Assembly: GCA_003331985.1 (NCBI GenBank)
Contig: QOQK01000005.1
Coordinates: 1-57,288, forward strand
DNA: 57,288 nucleotides
Direction: 5' to 3'
DNA from: PS1 clade bacterium
GTDB lineage: Bacteria; Pseudomonadota; Alphaproteobacteria; RS24
Shown: one piece after another, positions 43,851-52,384 of the stretch
How positions within the stretch are numbered: position 1 is the first letter of the stretch
Layout: every line of letters starts with the position of its first letter
Notes under the pieces: model-generated
Seen by the model: only the letters and a program-made list of their open reading frames with translations
Databases searched by the model: none
Told to the model about the DNA's origin: nothing
Translations under genes and position numbers: made by a program

Positions 43851-44894
43851 ATGAACCAGTGTAGTCAATTTATTTTTCTTGTTTTATTTTTAAGCTTATC
43901 CTCCATATCCTCAGCTATTGCTCACGATCCAAGACCAGTGTTGATAGATATTTATCAAGACGATACACGCGCTGGTGAGCTAAAACTAGAATGGAAAATA
44001 CCTGGCTCGCTATCTTCTAACAAGCACCCCCTAATCGGGTTCTCAGATTTTTGTAATGTCACACAAAAATACCCAATTCGGTATACGGGAGAGGCTTTCT
44101 ATGGGGGCGCCAATTTTCTGTGTTCTGGAAACACAACTGGTTCACCATACGTATTGGATCTCATATACCCATTAGGTAATCCATCTCTTTCGAGCTTTAT
44201 AAGGCTGCACGAAAATAACCTTGCAGGTGATAAGCGTACAGCAATGTTCCTGCTTAAGCCGGACGAGCTTTCCTGGTCGATACCTCAGTCACTAGCACCC
44301 TCAAGTGCCTCGCCGTCTTTGATTACGCAGGCTTATCTTGAGTTAGGTTTCAATCATATTTTAAAAGGCTGGGATCATCTCTTGTTTATCATTTGCCTAA
44401 TGGCGTTGTCTCGAATACCTAAAAAAATATTTTTGGCCATTACTGGCTTCACGGTTGGCCACAGTCTTACATTGGCTGCAGCATCTTTGAACATCCTTAC
44501 TCTGCCTGTTATCTATGTTGAAACACTTATTTCATTGAGTATTGTGCTAGTTTGTGTCGAGTTGTTGCAAACTAGCAGAAATACTTTTTCGCGAACCTAC
44601 CCAGTTTTGATTTCCCTGTTTTTCGGGCTGGTGCATGGGCTGGGCTTTGCCAATGAACTTATCAGTATTGGGTTTCCAGAGGATGGGCTGGTTGCGGCAC
44701 TCCTGTTTTTTAATCTCGGGGTCGAGGCTGGGCAACTCGCCTTTGTTGTGCCGCTAATGTTGCTCGGTTTTGCGGCGCGAAGATTTATTGGCTCTTCAGG
44801 CAAACTTTACGAGGGGTTAGGTTACAAGTTTATATTTTTCACAATTGGTTTTATTGCTTGTTACTGGTTTGTTGAGCGAAGCCTGCAATTTTAG
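43851..44894 (+). CDS. HupE/UreJ-family membrane protein
   Basis: 347-aa inner-membrane protein with a cleavable signal peptide (ending AIA-H), a 125-residue extracytoplasmic domain (26-150) and a C-terminal six- to seven-helix HupE/UreJ domain. Family motifs: FNHILKGWDHLLFI (His169, Asp175, His176), TGFTVGHSLTLAA and FFGLVHGLGFA. HupE/UreJ proteins are linked to nickel or cobalt entry; this long form with an outer domain is a distinct sub-group of unknown cargo. The start is 2 bases after the parvulin stop. Confidence 0.9.
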   Translation: MNQCSQFIFLVLFLSLSSISSAIAHDPRPVLIDIYQDDTRAGELKLEWKIPGSLSSNKHPLIGFSDFCNVTQKYPIRYTGEAFYGGANFLCSGNTTGSPYVLDLIYPLGNPSLSSFIRLHENNLAGDKRTAMFLLKPDELSWSIPQSLAPSSASPSLITQAYLELGFNHILKGWDHLLFIICLMALSRIPKKIFLAITGFTVGHSLTLAAASLNILTLPVIYVETLISLSIVLVCVELLQTSRNTFSRTYPVLISLFFGLVHGLGFANELISIGFPEDGLVAALLFFNLGVEAGQLAFVVPLMLLGFAARRFIGSSGKLYEGLGYKFIFFTIGFIACYWFVERSLQF

Positions 44895-44913
44895 GAGTCT
44901 AAATTTAGAACAC

Positions 44914-44944
44914 AAAAAAACCCCCACCCAAGGGCGGGGGTTTT
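44914..44944. terminator. bidirectional terminator between hupE/ureJ-like and TonB receptor genes
   Basis: AAAACCCCC pairs with GGGGGTTTT around a short CC/GG-extended loop. The minus-strand side is followed by seven T residues, the plus side by four. It serves the two convergent genes. Confidence 0.82.
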
Positions 44945-44965
44945 AATCTTGTGTAACCTTATGGC

Positions 44966-47245
44966 TTAGAATTCATATCCAATTTTCATTCCGAAATGCT
45001 GTCTCTTTGCAGGAGCTGCAAATGCGAATGCACCAGCGTCAAATGGGCGAGCAATACGGCCACCCTCTTCTAGGATATCATTACCAAATACAGTAACTCT
45101 GATTTGATTACCGTTTGAGGTTTCAGCACGGAATGTCGCTGACAAATCAAGTGACTCGTATGAGTCAACTTCAACATTTGGACCTTGTGCAAAGTTAAAG
45201 GTCTTCCAGTTTGCCTGACCCCAATATGAGTCACGGCCGCTATAGCTTCCTGATACTGTTAGGTCACCACCAGCTAAGTTGACGTCATAGTCAAAACCAA
45301 AGTTGAAAGTAACTTCAGGGGCCATTCTCAGCTTAGCAATGTCGGAAATATCAACACCGCCGTCATCATAGGAATCATAATCAGAGTCGAGAATACCAAT
45401 TGCAGTATTTAAGCTAAGGTTTTCATTAGCGTAATAACGGCTTTCAATTTCTAAACCCGAGATTGAAACTTCCGCAGCATTAAGACTAAAGGTACAAGTG
45501 GCAGATGCTGCATTACCGCAAACAAGACCATTAGTTGTAACCTGCTCTTGCTTGTCCTTATAGTCGGCCATGAAGGCGGTGATGTTAAATACGAGGGCAT
45601 CTGATGGCTCTAATCTGAGACCAGCTTCGTAGTTAATGACTTCCTCTGTGCCGAAAGGCGCACAAGTTACCGGGTCAGTACAGCGGGCAAAAATACCGCC
45701 ACTTCTAAAGCCGTTAGATACTGAAGCATATACCATTCCGTTGTCGAAGTTTCTTTCAACAATAAAACGATGCTGGATATAATCATCTTCATAAACTTCG
45801 TTAACAGCGTTAGCGAAACCAGCTGCTGGAATAGTTCCAGACCCTTGGAAAGCGAACTTATCTGCCACTGCAGTAGCGCCTGCAAAGTTTCTAACGAAGA
45901 AGTCTTTTTCTTCCTCAGTGTACCTCAAGCCCAGTGTGACTGACCACTCTTCGTCGATGTCGTAAGATACTTCACCGAAAATTGCTGTCGCCTCAAGCTC
46001 TTGCCCTGAAACAAAGTTTTGAACTGGGCCTGACTCTTGGTCGAAGCTTGCATCTAAGTAATAGTAGCCCAAAACATAGCTTAAGGGACCGTCGAAATCA
46101 GAGACGAGTTGGAACTCTTGAGAGAACTGTTCAAATCCAATGTTACGGGTAACGGGGAACACAATAGTTGGAGACCCCCAAGAACTAATTATCATTTGCT
46201 CAAAAGAGTCTTGATCACCTGTAATTGACTTCAGAGTATGGTTACCCAAATCAATGTCAACATTCAATGAAAGGTTCTCAGTTTCATAAGTCATTCCAAA
46301 TGGAGCGGCATCGTATGTTGTAGAGTAGTCATTTGCTGCTGAAAGATCAGCTGATGCGCTTGCACATTTAAGCGGGTCAGCGGGTATGCCAGCCGGCGCA
46401 ATACCAGTACAGAATGTAAACGGTAGTGTGTTAGAAGTTATTGCCAAATTGTTTCTTTGGGATTTGTCATCAACTTCATCATATATAAAGTCTACAGTGA
46501 TGTTATCCGTAACATCAGCATTTAATCTGATGGAATGAGACTGAACATCTTTAAAATCACTGTCATTTCTTCCAGTGGTTACGTTGTACATCCAGTTGTC
46601 GGCATTAAGATCTCTAACAGCAATCTTCAAGCCAGCTCTGTCGCCAATTGGAAAGTTGACAACTGCTTGGAGATCTTTTGTGTTGTCTTCTTCAACACCA
46701 ACTTGAAACTTTGCACCAAGCTCTCTTGTAGGCTTCGAGCGATTGATATTAATCACGCCGCCGATAGTGTTACGACCGTAAAGTGTGCCTTGAGGTCCGC
46801 GAAGGACTTCAATTGACTCAACATCAAATAAATCAAGATTAACACCACCATTGTTGGCGGCAAACACACCGTCAACTGTGACGCCAACTGCCGGGTCATT
46901 TGATTTTTCAGTATCATCATAATTAAGGCCACGAATTGAAGCAGAAAGACCTGCCCCAGCGTATGCCATGTCATGAAGCGCAACGTTAGGAACAAGTTTT
47001 CCTAAGTCTTGAGTCATTGGGATGTTTCCCTTTTGAAGCTGCGCAGCAGTAAGTGCTGACACTGCAACTGGGACATCCTGAATTGACTCGGAACGCTTAC
47101 GTGCCGTTACAATGATTTCGTCTGTCGCCTGAGCCTGAGCCTCGGTGACGAGCGACAAGTTTGTGTGTGTACTTATCATCGACACAACAAATGCACCAGC
47201 CGCAAAACCTGCCACTAATTTTGGCAGTTTTTTTGTGAATTGCAT
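44966..47245 (-). CDS. TonB-dependent receptor
   Basis: 759-aa outer-membrane receptor: signal peptide (to about residue 40), TonB box region DEIIVTARKRSESIQDVPVAVS, plug domain with VTVDGVFAANNGGVNLDLF and VESIEVLRGPQGTLYGRNTIGG, a long beta barrel with external loops, and terminal KIGYEF ending in Phe. This is the common large-substrate (FecA-unlike) class lacking an extra signalling domain. No Fur-like box is evident upstream, so the cargo is probably an organic compound rather than a siderophore. It converges on the DUF3604/parvulin/HupE run. GGGAGG lies 7 bases before the ATG. Confidence 0.95.
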   Translation of the reverse strand: MQFTKKLPKLVAGFAAGAFVVSMISTHTNLSLVTEAQAQATDEIIVTARKRSESIQDVPVAVSALTAAQLQKGNIPMTQDLGKLVPNVALHDMAYAGAGLSASIRGLNYDDTEKSNDPAVGVTVDGVFAANNGGVNLDLFDVESIEVLRGPQGTLYGRNTIGGVININRSKPTRELGAKFQVGVEEDNTKDLQAVVNFPIGDRAGLKIAVRDLNADNWMYNVTTGRNDSDFKDVQSHSIRLNADVTDNITVDFIYDEVDDKSQRNNLAITSNTLPFTFCTGIAPAGIPADPLKCASASADLSAANDYSTTYDAAPFGMTYETENLSLNVDIDLGNHTLKSITGDQDSFEQMIISSWGSPTIVFPVTRNIGFEQFSQEFQLVSDFDGPLSYVLGYYYLDASFDQESGPVQNFVSGQELEATAIFGEVSYDIDEEWSVTLGLRYTEEEKDFFVRNFAGATAVADKFAFQGSGTIPAAGFANAVNEVYEDDYIQHRFIVERNFDNGMVYASVSNGFRSGGIFARCTDPVTCAPFGTEEVINYEAGLRLEPSDALVFNITAFMADYKDKQEQVTTNGLVCGNAASATCTFSLNAAEVSISGLEIESRYYANENLSLNTAIGILDSDYDSYDDGGVDISDIAKLRMAPEVTFNFGFDYDVNLAGGDLTVSGSYSGRDSYWGQANWKTFNFAQGPNVEVDSYESLDLSATFRAETSNGNQIRVTVFGNDILEEGGRIARPFDAGAFAFAAPAKRQHFGMKIGYEF

Positions 47246-47428
47246 AGTTTCACCCTCCCTTAAATAAACAATAAATCAGATTAATAAGTAATTTCTGACT
47301 TGGCTGAGTTTACAAATAAAGAGTTGGAGCAAACCTGAATAATAGACTAGTTTAAGAACTATTGGCATTTCCAAATAATTTTGTTGCAAATATGCATCAC
47401 AACTGATGGGTTGCTCTCGTTTGGGAAA

Positions 47429-48394
47429 TTAACCGAAGATATCATTCAGAAAAATCTCGATTTCCTGCTTGCACCGCTGGGCCGGAGCCGAAGTCGGTGC
47501 AATGCCGTCAAATCCATGGCAAACCCCTGCATAAACATGCAAATCAGTTGGTACGCCGGCCTGTATCAAGTTGCCGGCATAAAGAATATCTTCTCCGGCG
47601 AACAAATCGAGGTCACCGACCACCATAAAGGTTTTGGGTAGGCCGGATAAATTCACCGCGCGGGCCGCAGCGGCGTAGGCGGGTATGTCGGGCTGACCAA
47701 ACAACTCCCCAAGATAGGATTGCCAACCAAAAAGGTTACTGGCGCGTTGCCAAACAAAAAAATCATCATCCGGGTTGGTGGCGGGTGCTATATTCGTATC
47801 GTCCAGCATGGGGTAGACCAGCACCTGCCCGCATAAATCATGTCCGGCTTCGTCTCTGTTCAAAAGACTGAGGCCAGCGGCAAGCCCGCCACCTGCGCTG
47901 ACGCCAAGAATGGCGACTTTATTTTGATCAATCGTGAAGCTTTTAGCCTCACTCATCAGCAGATTAAGCGCGGCGTAACAATCATGGAGCGGTGCGGGGT
48001 AAGCATGTTCCGGTGCCAAGCGATAATCGACAACAGCGACGGCGCAGTTGAGCGTCAGGGAGAGTTGCTTCGCCATATAGCCGTCGCTTTCGGCCGAGCC
48101 AAGAATATAGCCCCCGCCATGAACCCATAAAAGACAGGGTAATTGTGCAGTCGTGTCTGTTGGGCGATGTAAAAATACCGGCACCTCGAAACCATCTTGT
48201 GCATTTTTGGCGATTAGTTTGTGTGTTTCAATCCCCTCAATAGGAGGCTGATCTTTTGCCATGTCAGCCGCGATAACCCCATAGGCAGCCCGCTTCTCCT
48301 GATAGTTCTCCGCCGTTAGGGGCTTGGACATCAGGTCGGGGAGGTGATCGAGAATGTTGGCAATGTCATCAATAAGGTGCTTGGTGGAGGTCAT
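47429..48394 (-). CDS. alpha/beta hydrolase, HSL-family esterase
   Basis: 321-aa carboxylesterase of the hormone-sensitive-lipase family. Oxyanion motif HGGGYILGS (from residue 92), nucleophile Ser166 in GVSAGGG, acid Asp in VGDLDLFAGED and His in VCHGFDGI. The YRLAPEHAYPAPL segment is typical. No signal peptide, so cytosolic. It is co-directional with a GFA gene upstream (32 bases) and lies between the TonB receptor and a Rieske oxygenase gene; it could cleave an ester in the imported substrate. Confidence 0.94.
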   Translation of the reverse strand: MTSTKHLIDDIANILDHLPDLMSKPLTAENYQEKRAAYGVIAADMAKDQPPIEGIETHKLIAKNAQDGFEVPVFLHRPTDTTAQLPCLLWVHGGGYILGSAESDGYMAKQLSLTLNCAVAVVDYRLAPEHAYPAPLHDCYAALNLLMSEAKSFTIDQNKVAILGVSAGGGLAAGLSLLNRDEAGHDLCGQVLVYPMLDDTNIAPATNPDDDFFVWQRASNLFGWQSYLGELFGQPDIPAYAAAARAVNLSGLPKTFMVVGDLDLFAGEDILYAGNLIQAGVPTDLHVYAGVCHGFDGIAPTSAPAQRCKQEIEIFLNDIFG

Positions 48395-48426
48395 GTTACC
48401 GCCTTCATAGATTGGTTCTTAATGTT

Positions 48427-48834
48427 TTAAGCTGGTGGATTTCTGTCAAAACTCGTCAGAGCCGCATCCACGGGTGACCATGTGCTTTCAGACTCATGCC
48501 AGCAATTCGCTTCCGGCTTAACCCATGACGAGTCATCCATTGTGCCGGCCTTAACAAAAACATGATTCGGGATTTCCTCAACAAAAGTCAGCATTTGTGA
48601 ACCACATATAGGGCAAAACCCCCGCCCGACATGCGAGCCGTCCGTCCCCCTGCTTTTATAAAGTTTATGTTCACCTGAAAGCTTAACACTCTCACGGGGT
48701 AACATCACAATCGTTGCTTTGCCGGAGCCGGTAACTTTTTGACAATCCTTGCAATGACAATGGAGTGCCGCCTCGGTTTTGGTTTCGTCCAATTCATAAG
48801 ACAACTGCCCGCATAGGCATGACCCTGTAATCAT
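48427..48834 (-). CDS. GFA-family protein (glutathione-dependent formaldehyde-activating/CENP-V domain)
   Basis: 135-aa zinc-binding protein. Cys pairs in GSCLCGQ, HCHCKDCQKVTG and FCPICGSQ are the expected zinc ligands. Family members add glutathione to aldehydes or act on sulfur compounds; the exact role is uncertain and many are mis-annotated. It is followed by the HSL-type esterase gene and divergent from a Rieske oxygenase gene, separated by a gap holding three 11-base repeats. Confidence 0.9.
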   Translation of the reverse strand: MITGSCLCGQLSYELDETKTEAALHCHCKDCQKVTGSGKATIVMLPRESVKLSGEHKLYKSRGTDGSHVGRGFCPICGSQMLTFVEEIPNHVFVKAGTMDDSSWVKPEANCWHESESTWSPVDAALTSFDRNPPA

Positions 48835-48866
48835 TTACCCCCCCCTTATATAACTTAAACGCCCCC

Positions 48867-48901
48867 AGCTAACCGAGAGTTAACCAAGAGCTAACCTCAA
48901 G
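48867..48901. repeat. three phased 11-base repeats between divergent genes
   Basis: AGCTAACCGAG, AGTTAACCAAG and AGCTAACCTCAAG follow each other at 11-base steps, about one helical turn, in the 185-base gap between the GFA gene (minus) and the Rieske gene (plus). This looks like a tandem operator for a regulator not encoded in the window. Confidence 0.5.
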
Positions 48902-49019
48902 ATAGCCTTAATTTAGCCACAAGCTTCAAAATTTACGGCCTGTATAGCTACTCCCACAAGTTCTAGGTGTCGTAATTTCAATGTTAGATTAAGCTTATGA
49001 CAAATTTGAGGAGGTCACA

Positions 49020-50381
49020 ATGTCACTAACTATGGAAGAACGTAACATTACGCCATCGGAGGCCTATCCGGGCGATAAAACAACCACCAAAGCCGCCGAA
49101 CCGGAGCTTCTCAGGGTCGAGATTACGGGCGACAGATATACCAGCAAGGAATTTAAAGACCAGGAATGGACACATATGTGGCGTCGGGTCTGGATGATTG
49201 CCGGCATGGCAGATGATTGTGCCGAGCCGGGCGATTTCTTTACATCTGATCTAGGGCATGAGCCTCTACTTTTTGTGCGCGGTAAGGATGGCGTTAACGG
49301 CTTTTACAATATCTGCCAGCATCGCGGCGCCAAGCTTGTGCTCCAAGAAAAAGGCATGATGGACAGTTTTTCCTGCATTTATCATGGTTGGAAATATGGC
49401 TTAGAGGGGGAGCTTATCGAAGCGCAGGATCGTGATGATTTTGAAAGAGACCCTTGTGAGCATGTTCGACTAGCGGATTTCAGAACTGAAATATTCGCCG
49501 GTTTTGTCTGGTACTGTCTTGATGATGACGCGCCCGGCCTTGATGAATTTTTGGGTGATATGAAAGAGCAGCTAGAAAGCTGGCAGCTTAATGATGGTTT
49601 TCGCGTTGAGCATTTCACGGTTGAATTACCTTGTAACTGGAAAGTCGTAATTGATAATTTTCAGGAGGGCTATCACATCCGCACATTGCACCCACAGCTC
49701 ATGGAAACGGTAAACGAAAATAAAGAGTCTGTTCAATATGACCTTTATGATGGCGGGCATTCTCGCATGATATTGTTAGGTTGCGACCCCAGTCCTAATT
49801 TCAAGCCGCAAAATACATTGCCGGACTCCATCACGCATATGTTGACGAAATGGGACATTGACCCTGAGCAGTATAAAGACAAGCATGGAGAAATCCGGCC
49901 CGCTCTGCAGCAGACGAAACGTGATAAGTCTGCCGAGCGGGGAAAAGATTTTAGCCATCTTTCAGATGCTCAACTTACAGATAATTTCCTCTATGACCTT
50001 TTCCCGAGTTGTGCGCTGAGTGTTTATCCAGAAGGTGAATATGTCTGGCTCTTACGTTCACGCCCACATCCGGATGATCCCGAAAAATGCATTTTTGATT
50101 ATTGGACCATTGCCAAGTTTCCTGAAGGTGAGGACACTTTATACTGGGAACATATGGATATGACCCTGACCCGCGATGCTGAAATTGAGCATAAACAGTT
50201 CAAATGGGGAGAGGAGCCTATCAGCTTTGGTATTGATCAGGATGTGGATATTGCACCTATCGTCCAGCAGGGCATGCGGTCTCACGGTTTTAAGAAAGCC
50301 ATTTTGTGCAACCAAGAACGCCGGGTTCAATTTTTGCACGACAATATAGACCGCTACATTAAAGGTGATTTGGGGCGCTAA
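49020..50381 (+). CDS. Rieske non-heme iron oxygenase, alpha subunit
   Basis: 453-aa ring-hydroxylating oxygenase large subunit. Rieske ligands Cys99/His101 and Cys119/His122 (CQHRGAK ... CIYHGWKYG). Mononuclear iron ligands His219 and His224 (DNFQEGYHIRTLHPQL), with a C-terminal Asp in GIDQDVDIAPIVQQG as the likely third ligand. GAGGAGG lies 5 bases before the ATG. An NTF2-like gene follows. No ferredoxin or reductase gene is visible, so electrons must come from elsewhere. Substrate unknown. Confidence 0.94.
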   Translation: MSLTMEERNITPSEAYPGDKTTTKAAEPELLRVEITGDRYTSKEFKDQEWTHMWRRVWMIAGMADDCAEPGDFFTSDLGHEPLLFVRGKDGVNGFYNICQHRGAKLVLQEKGMMDSFSCIYHGWKYGLEGELIEAQDRDDFERDPCEHVRLADFRTEIFAGFVWYCLDDDAPGLDEFLGDMKEQLESWQLNDGFRVEHFTVELPCNWKVVIDNFQEGYHIRTLHPQLMETVNENKESVQYDLYDGGHSRMILLGCDPSPNFKPQNTLPDSITHMLTKWDIDPEQYKDKHGEIRPALQQTKRDKSAERGKDFSHLSDAQLTDNFLYDLFPSCALSVYPEGEYVWLLRSRPHPDDPEKCIFDYWTIAKFPEGEDTLYWEHMDMTLTRDAEIEHKQFKWGEEPISFGIDQDVDIAPIVQQGMRSHGFKKAILCNQERRVQFLHDNIDRYIKGDLGR

Positions 50382-50414
50382 ACCCCAACCTCACAGGCTA
50401 AGCAGGAGGGAAAT

Positions 50415-50921
50415 ATGAAAACGGTGGATATGGAGTTTATTCAAACTGAGGCCACGTTAAAGAATCTGATTTATTTGTTTGCCAGATCAATTGACAGGGT
50501 TGATGAAGAATTGATGCGCGAATTGTTCTGGCCTGATGCCACAGACGATCACGGGCTGTTCACCGGAACGGCGGCAGATTATGTCGCTTGGGTTATTCCA
50601 TTATTAAAGTCTATGAATGGTACCCAGCACACGATTGGGAATATTCTGGTCGAGGCGGATGGGGACAAGGCTACCGCAGAGACCTATTTTGTTGCCTATC
50701 ACCAGATGGGTGAAGGCGATGAGGCCATTGATATGATTGCCGCCGGTCGTTATTTTGACAAGTTTGAGAAGCGCGGTGATGAATGGAAATTCTCTCATCG
50801 CAAGGCCGTTTACGACTGGAACCGCAATGACCCCGCAACGGAGAATTGGAGTTCCCCTGAAATGAAGCCGTTGCTTGAGCGAGGAGCGCGCAAGCCTGAC
50901 GATTATCTCTATAAGAATTAG
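50415..50921 (+). CDS. NTF2-like/SnoaL family protein (possible oxygenase beta-type subunit)
   Basis: 168-aa single-domain cone-fold protein. It starts with a helix (EATLKNLIYLFARSIDRVDEELM), has FWPDATDDHGLFTG and NGTQHTIGNILVE, and ends KFSHRKAVYDWNR, the SnoaL_4 pattern. It follows the Rieske alpha gene by 33 bases with its own AGGAGG. Beta subunits of ring-hydroxylating oxygenases have this fold, but so do independent dehydratases and isomerases such as steroid isomerases. Converges on lpdA. Confidence 0.87.
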   Translation: MKTVDMEFIQTEATLKNLIYLFARSIDRVDEELMRELFWPDATDDHGLFTGTAADYVAWVIPLLKSMNGTQHTIGNILVEADGDKATAETYFVAYHQMGEGDEAIDMIAAGRYFDKFEKRGDEWKFSHRKAVYDWNRNDPATENWSSPEMKPLLERGARKPDDYLYKN

Positions 50922-50940
50922 AATTTACGAGTAGGCTTTA

Positions 50941-52347
50941 TTAAAGGTGCAGAACTTTGTCGTAAGCATCCAGCACAGACTCATGCATCATTTCTGACAA
51001 AGTCGGGTGCGGGAAGACGATTTGCATGAGCTCTTCTTCTGTGGTTTCAAGCCCGATGGCAGTTACGAAACCTTGAATAAGTTCAGTCACTTCCGCACCG
51101 ATTAAATGCGCGCCAAGCAATTCACCTGTCTCGTCACAAAAGATGACTTTCACAAGCCCTTCTGTTTCACCCATGGCTAGGGCTTTACCATTTCCCTGAA
51201 ACGGAAAGCGTCCGATACGAATTTCATGACCCTCAGCGAGAGCTTTTTCCTCTGTAAGGCCGATAGAAGCAATTTGCGGTGTGCAATAAGTGCAAGCCGG
51301 AATTTTATTTTTATCCAGCGCATGCGGAGAGTTGCCGGCGATTGCTTCCACACAAATAACTGCTTCATGCGAGGCTTTATGTGCCAACCATGGCGGAGCC
51401 GTTACATCACCAATCGCATACAGGCCTGAAATATTTGTCGCGCCATAGCTGTCAGTTTTAATGGCGCCTTTTTCAAGTTCAACACCGAGCTCTTCAAGGC
51501 CCATATCTTCCGTATTGGCAACCACACCAATCGCTAAAATGATATTGTCAAAGGTGAGCGTCTGAGATGCCCCATCTTTTGTAATGGTAGCATCAACCCC
51601 TTTTTTGGTAGGCGCGACAGCTTGTAATTCGGTAGATGTCATAAAATTAACACCGCGCTTTTCAAAACTTTTCTGGGCGAGCGCAGCAATTTCTGCATCT
51701 TCCTGTAAAAGGATGCGATCCATGACTTCGATGACTGTGACCTCTGAGCCAAGCCCATTATAGAAGCTGGCGAACTCAAGCCCGATTGCGCCTGAGCCGA
51801 CGACCAATAGTTTTTTCGGCAAAGTTTCCGGCACCATAGCCTCGCGTGAGGTCCATATGGTTTTGCCATCCGGCACAGCACCAATACTTTCGATTGTCCG
51901 TGCTCTAGCCCCAGTCGCAAGGATAATATTGTCGGCACTGTAGGTGGCATCGCCGGCTGTGACCGAGGGCGTGTTGCTGTCAGATGCATGAAGGCTTGCG
52001 GCGGCCTTAATGACGGTGACTTTGTTTTTCTTCATAAGAAAGTCGATGCCGCCCGAAAGTTTGCCGGCTATATCGCGGGAACGTTTAACAATTGCTGAGA
52101 GGTCAAACCCCGGTTTTGCGGAAAGCCCGTAATGTTCGGCATTTTGCATATGGGCATACATTTCTGATGACCGAAGCATAGCCTTGGTCGGGATGCATCC
52201 CCAGTTCAGGCAGACGCCGCCCATATCGGCCTTCTCAACAATGGCGGTTTTCATACCAAGTTGTGATGCTCTGATGGCGGCAACATAACCTCCGGGGCCG
52301 GCGCCGATTACAATAATGTCAAAATGATCCGTTGGTTTTTCTGTCAT
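50941..52347 (-). CDS. lpdA: dihydrolipoyl dehydrogenase
   Basis: 468-aa FAD disulfide oxidoreductase. FAD motif VIGAGPGGYVAAIRA at residue 13, redox Cys46/Cys51 (GGVCLNWGCIPTK), NAD motif VVGSGAIGLEFASFY, and the C-terminal base in FPHPTLSEMMHE. It normally serves 2-oxoacid dehydrogenase complexes or glycine cleavage, yet no E1, E2 or lipoyl protein is nearby. It is the last gene of a minus-strand run with three SDR genes, with 37 bases between it and the nearest SDR. Confidence 0.95.
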   Translation of the reverse strand: MTEKPTDHFDIIVIGAGPGGYVAAIRASQLGMKTAIVEKADMGGVCLNWGCIPTKAMLRSSEMYAHMQNAEHYGLSAKPGFDLSAIVKRSRDIAGKLSGGIDFLMKKNKVTVIKAAASLHASDSNTPSVTAGDATYSADNIILATGARARTIESIGAVPDGKTIWTSREAMVPETLPKKLLVVGSGAIGLEFASFYNGLGSEVTVIEVMDRILLQEDAEIAALAQKSFEKRGVNFMTSTELQAVAPTKKGVDATITKDGASQTLTFDNIILAIGVVANTEDMGLEELGVELEKGAIKTDSYGATNISGLYAIGDVTAPPWLAHKASHEAVICVEAIAGNSPHALDKNKIPACTYCTPQIASIGLTEEKALAEGHEIRIGRFPFQGNGKALAMGETEGLVKVIFCDETGELLGAHLIGAEVTELIQGFVTAIGLETTEEELMQIVFPHPTLSEMMHESVLDAYDKVLHL

Positions 52348-52384
52348 GGATTGATCTTTCCGCTATAGGTTTCAGAGGGCAGTT

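Noticed and set aside
44966-47245. Siderophore receptor
   Set aside because: No Fur-like box upstream and no siderophore genes nearby; context is catabolic.
47381-47641. Plus-strand frame opposite the HSL esterase
   Set aside because: It is antisense to a clearly coding gene with an intact catalytic triad and shows no protein-like features of its own.
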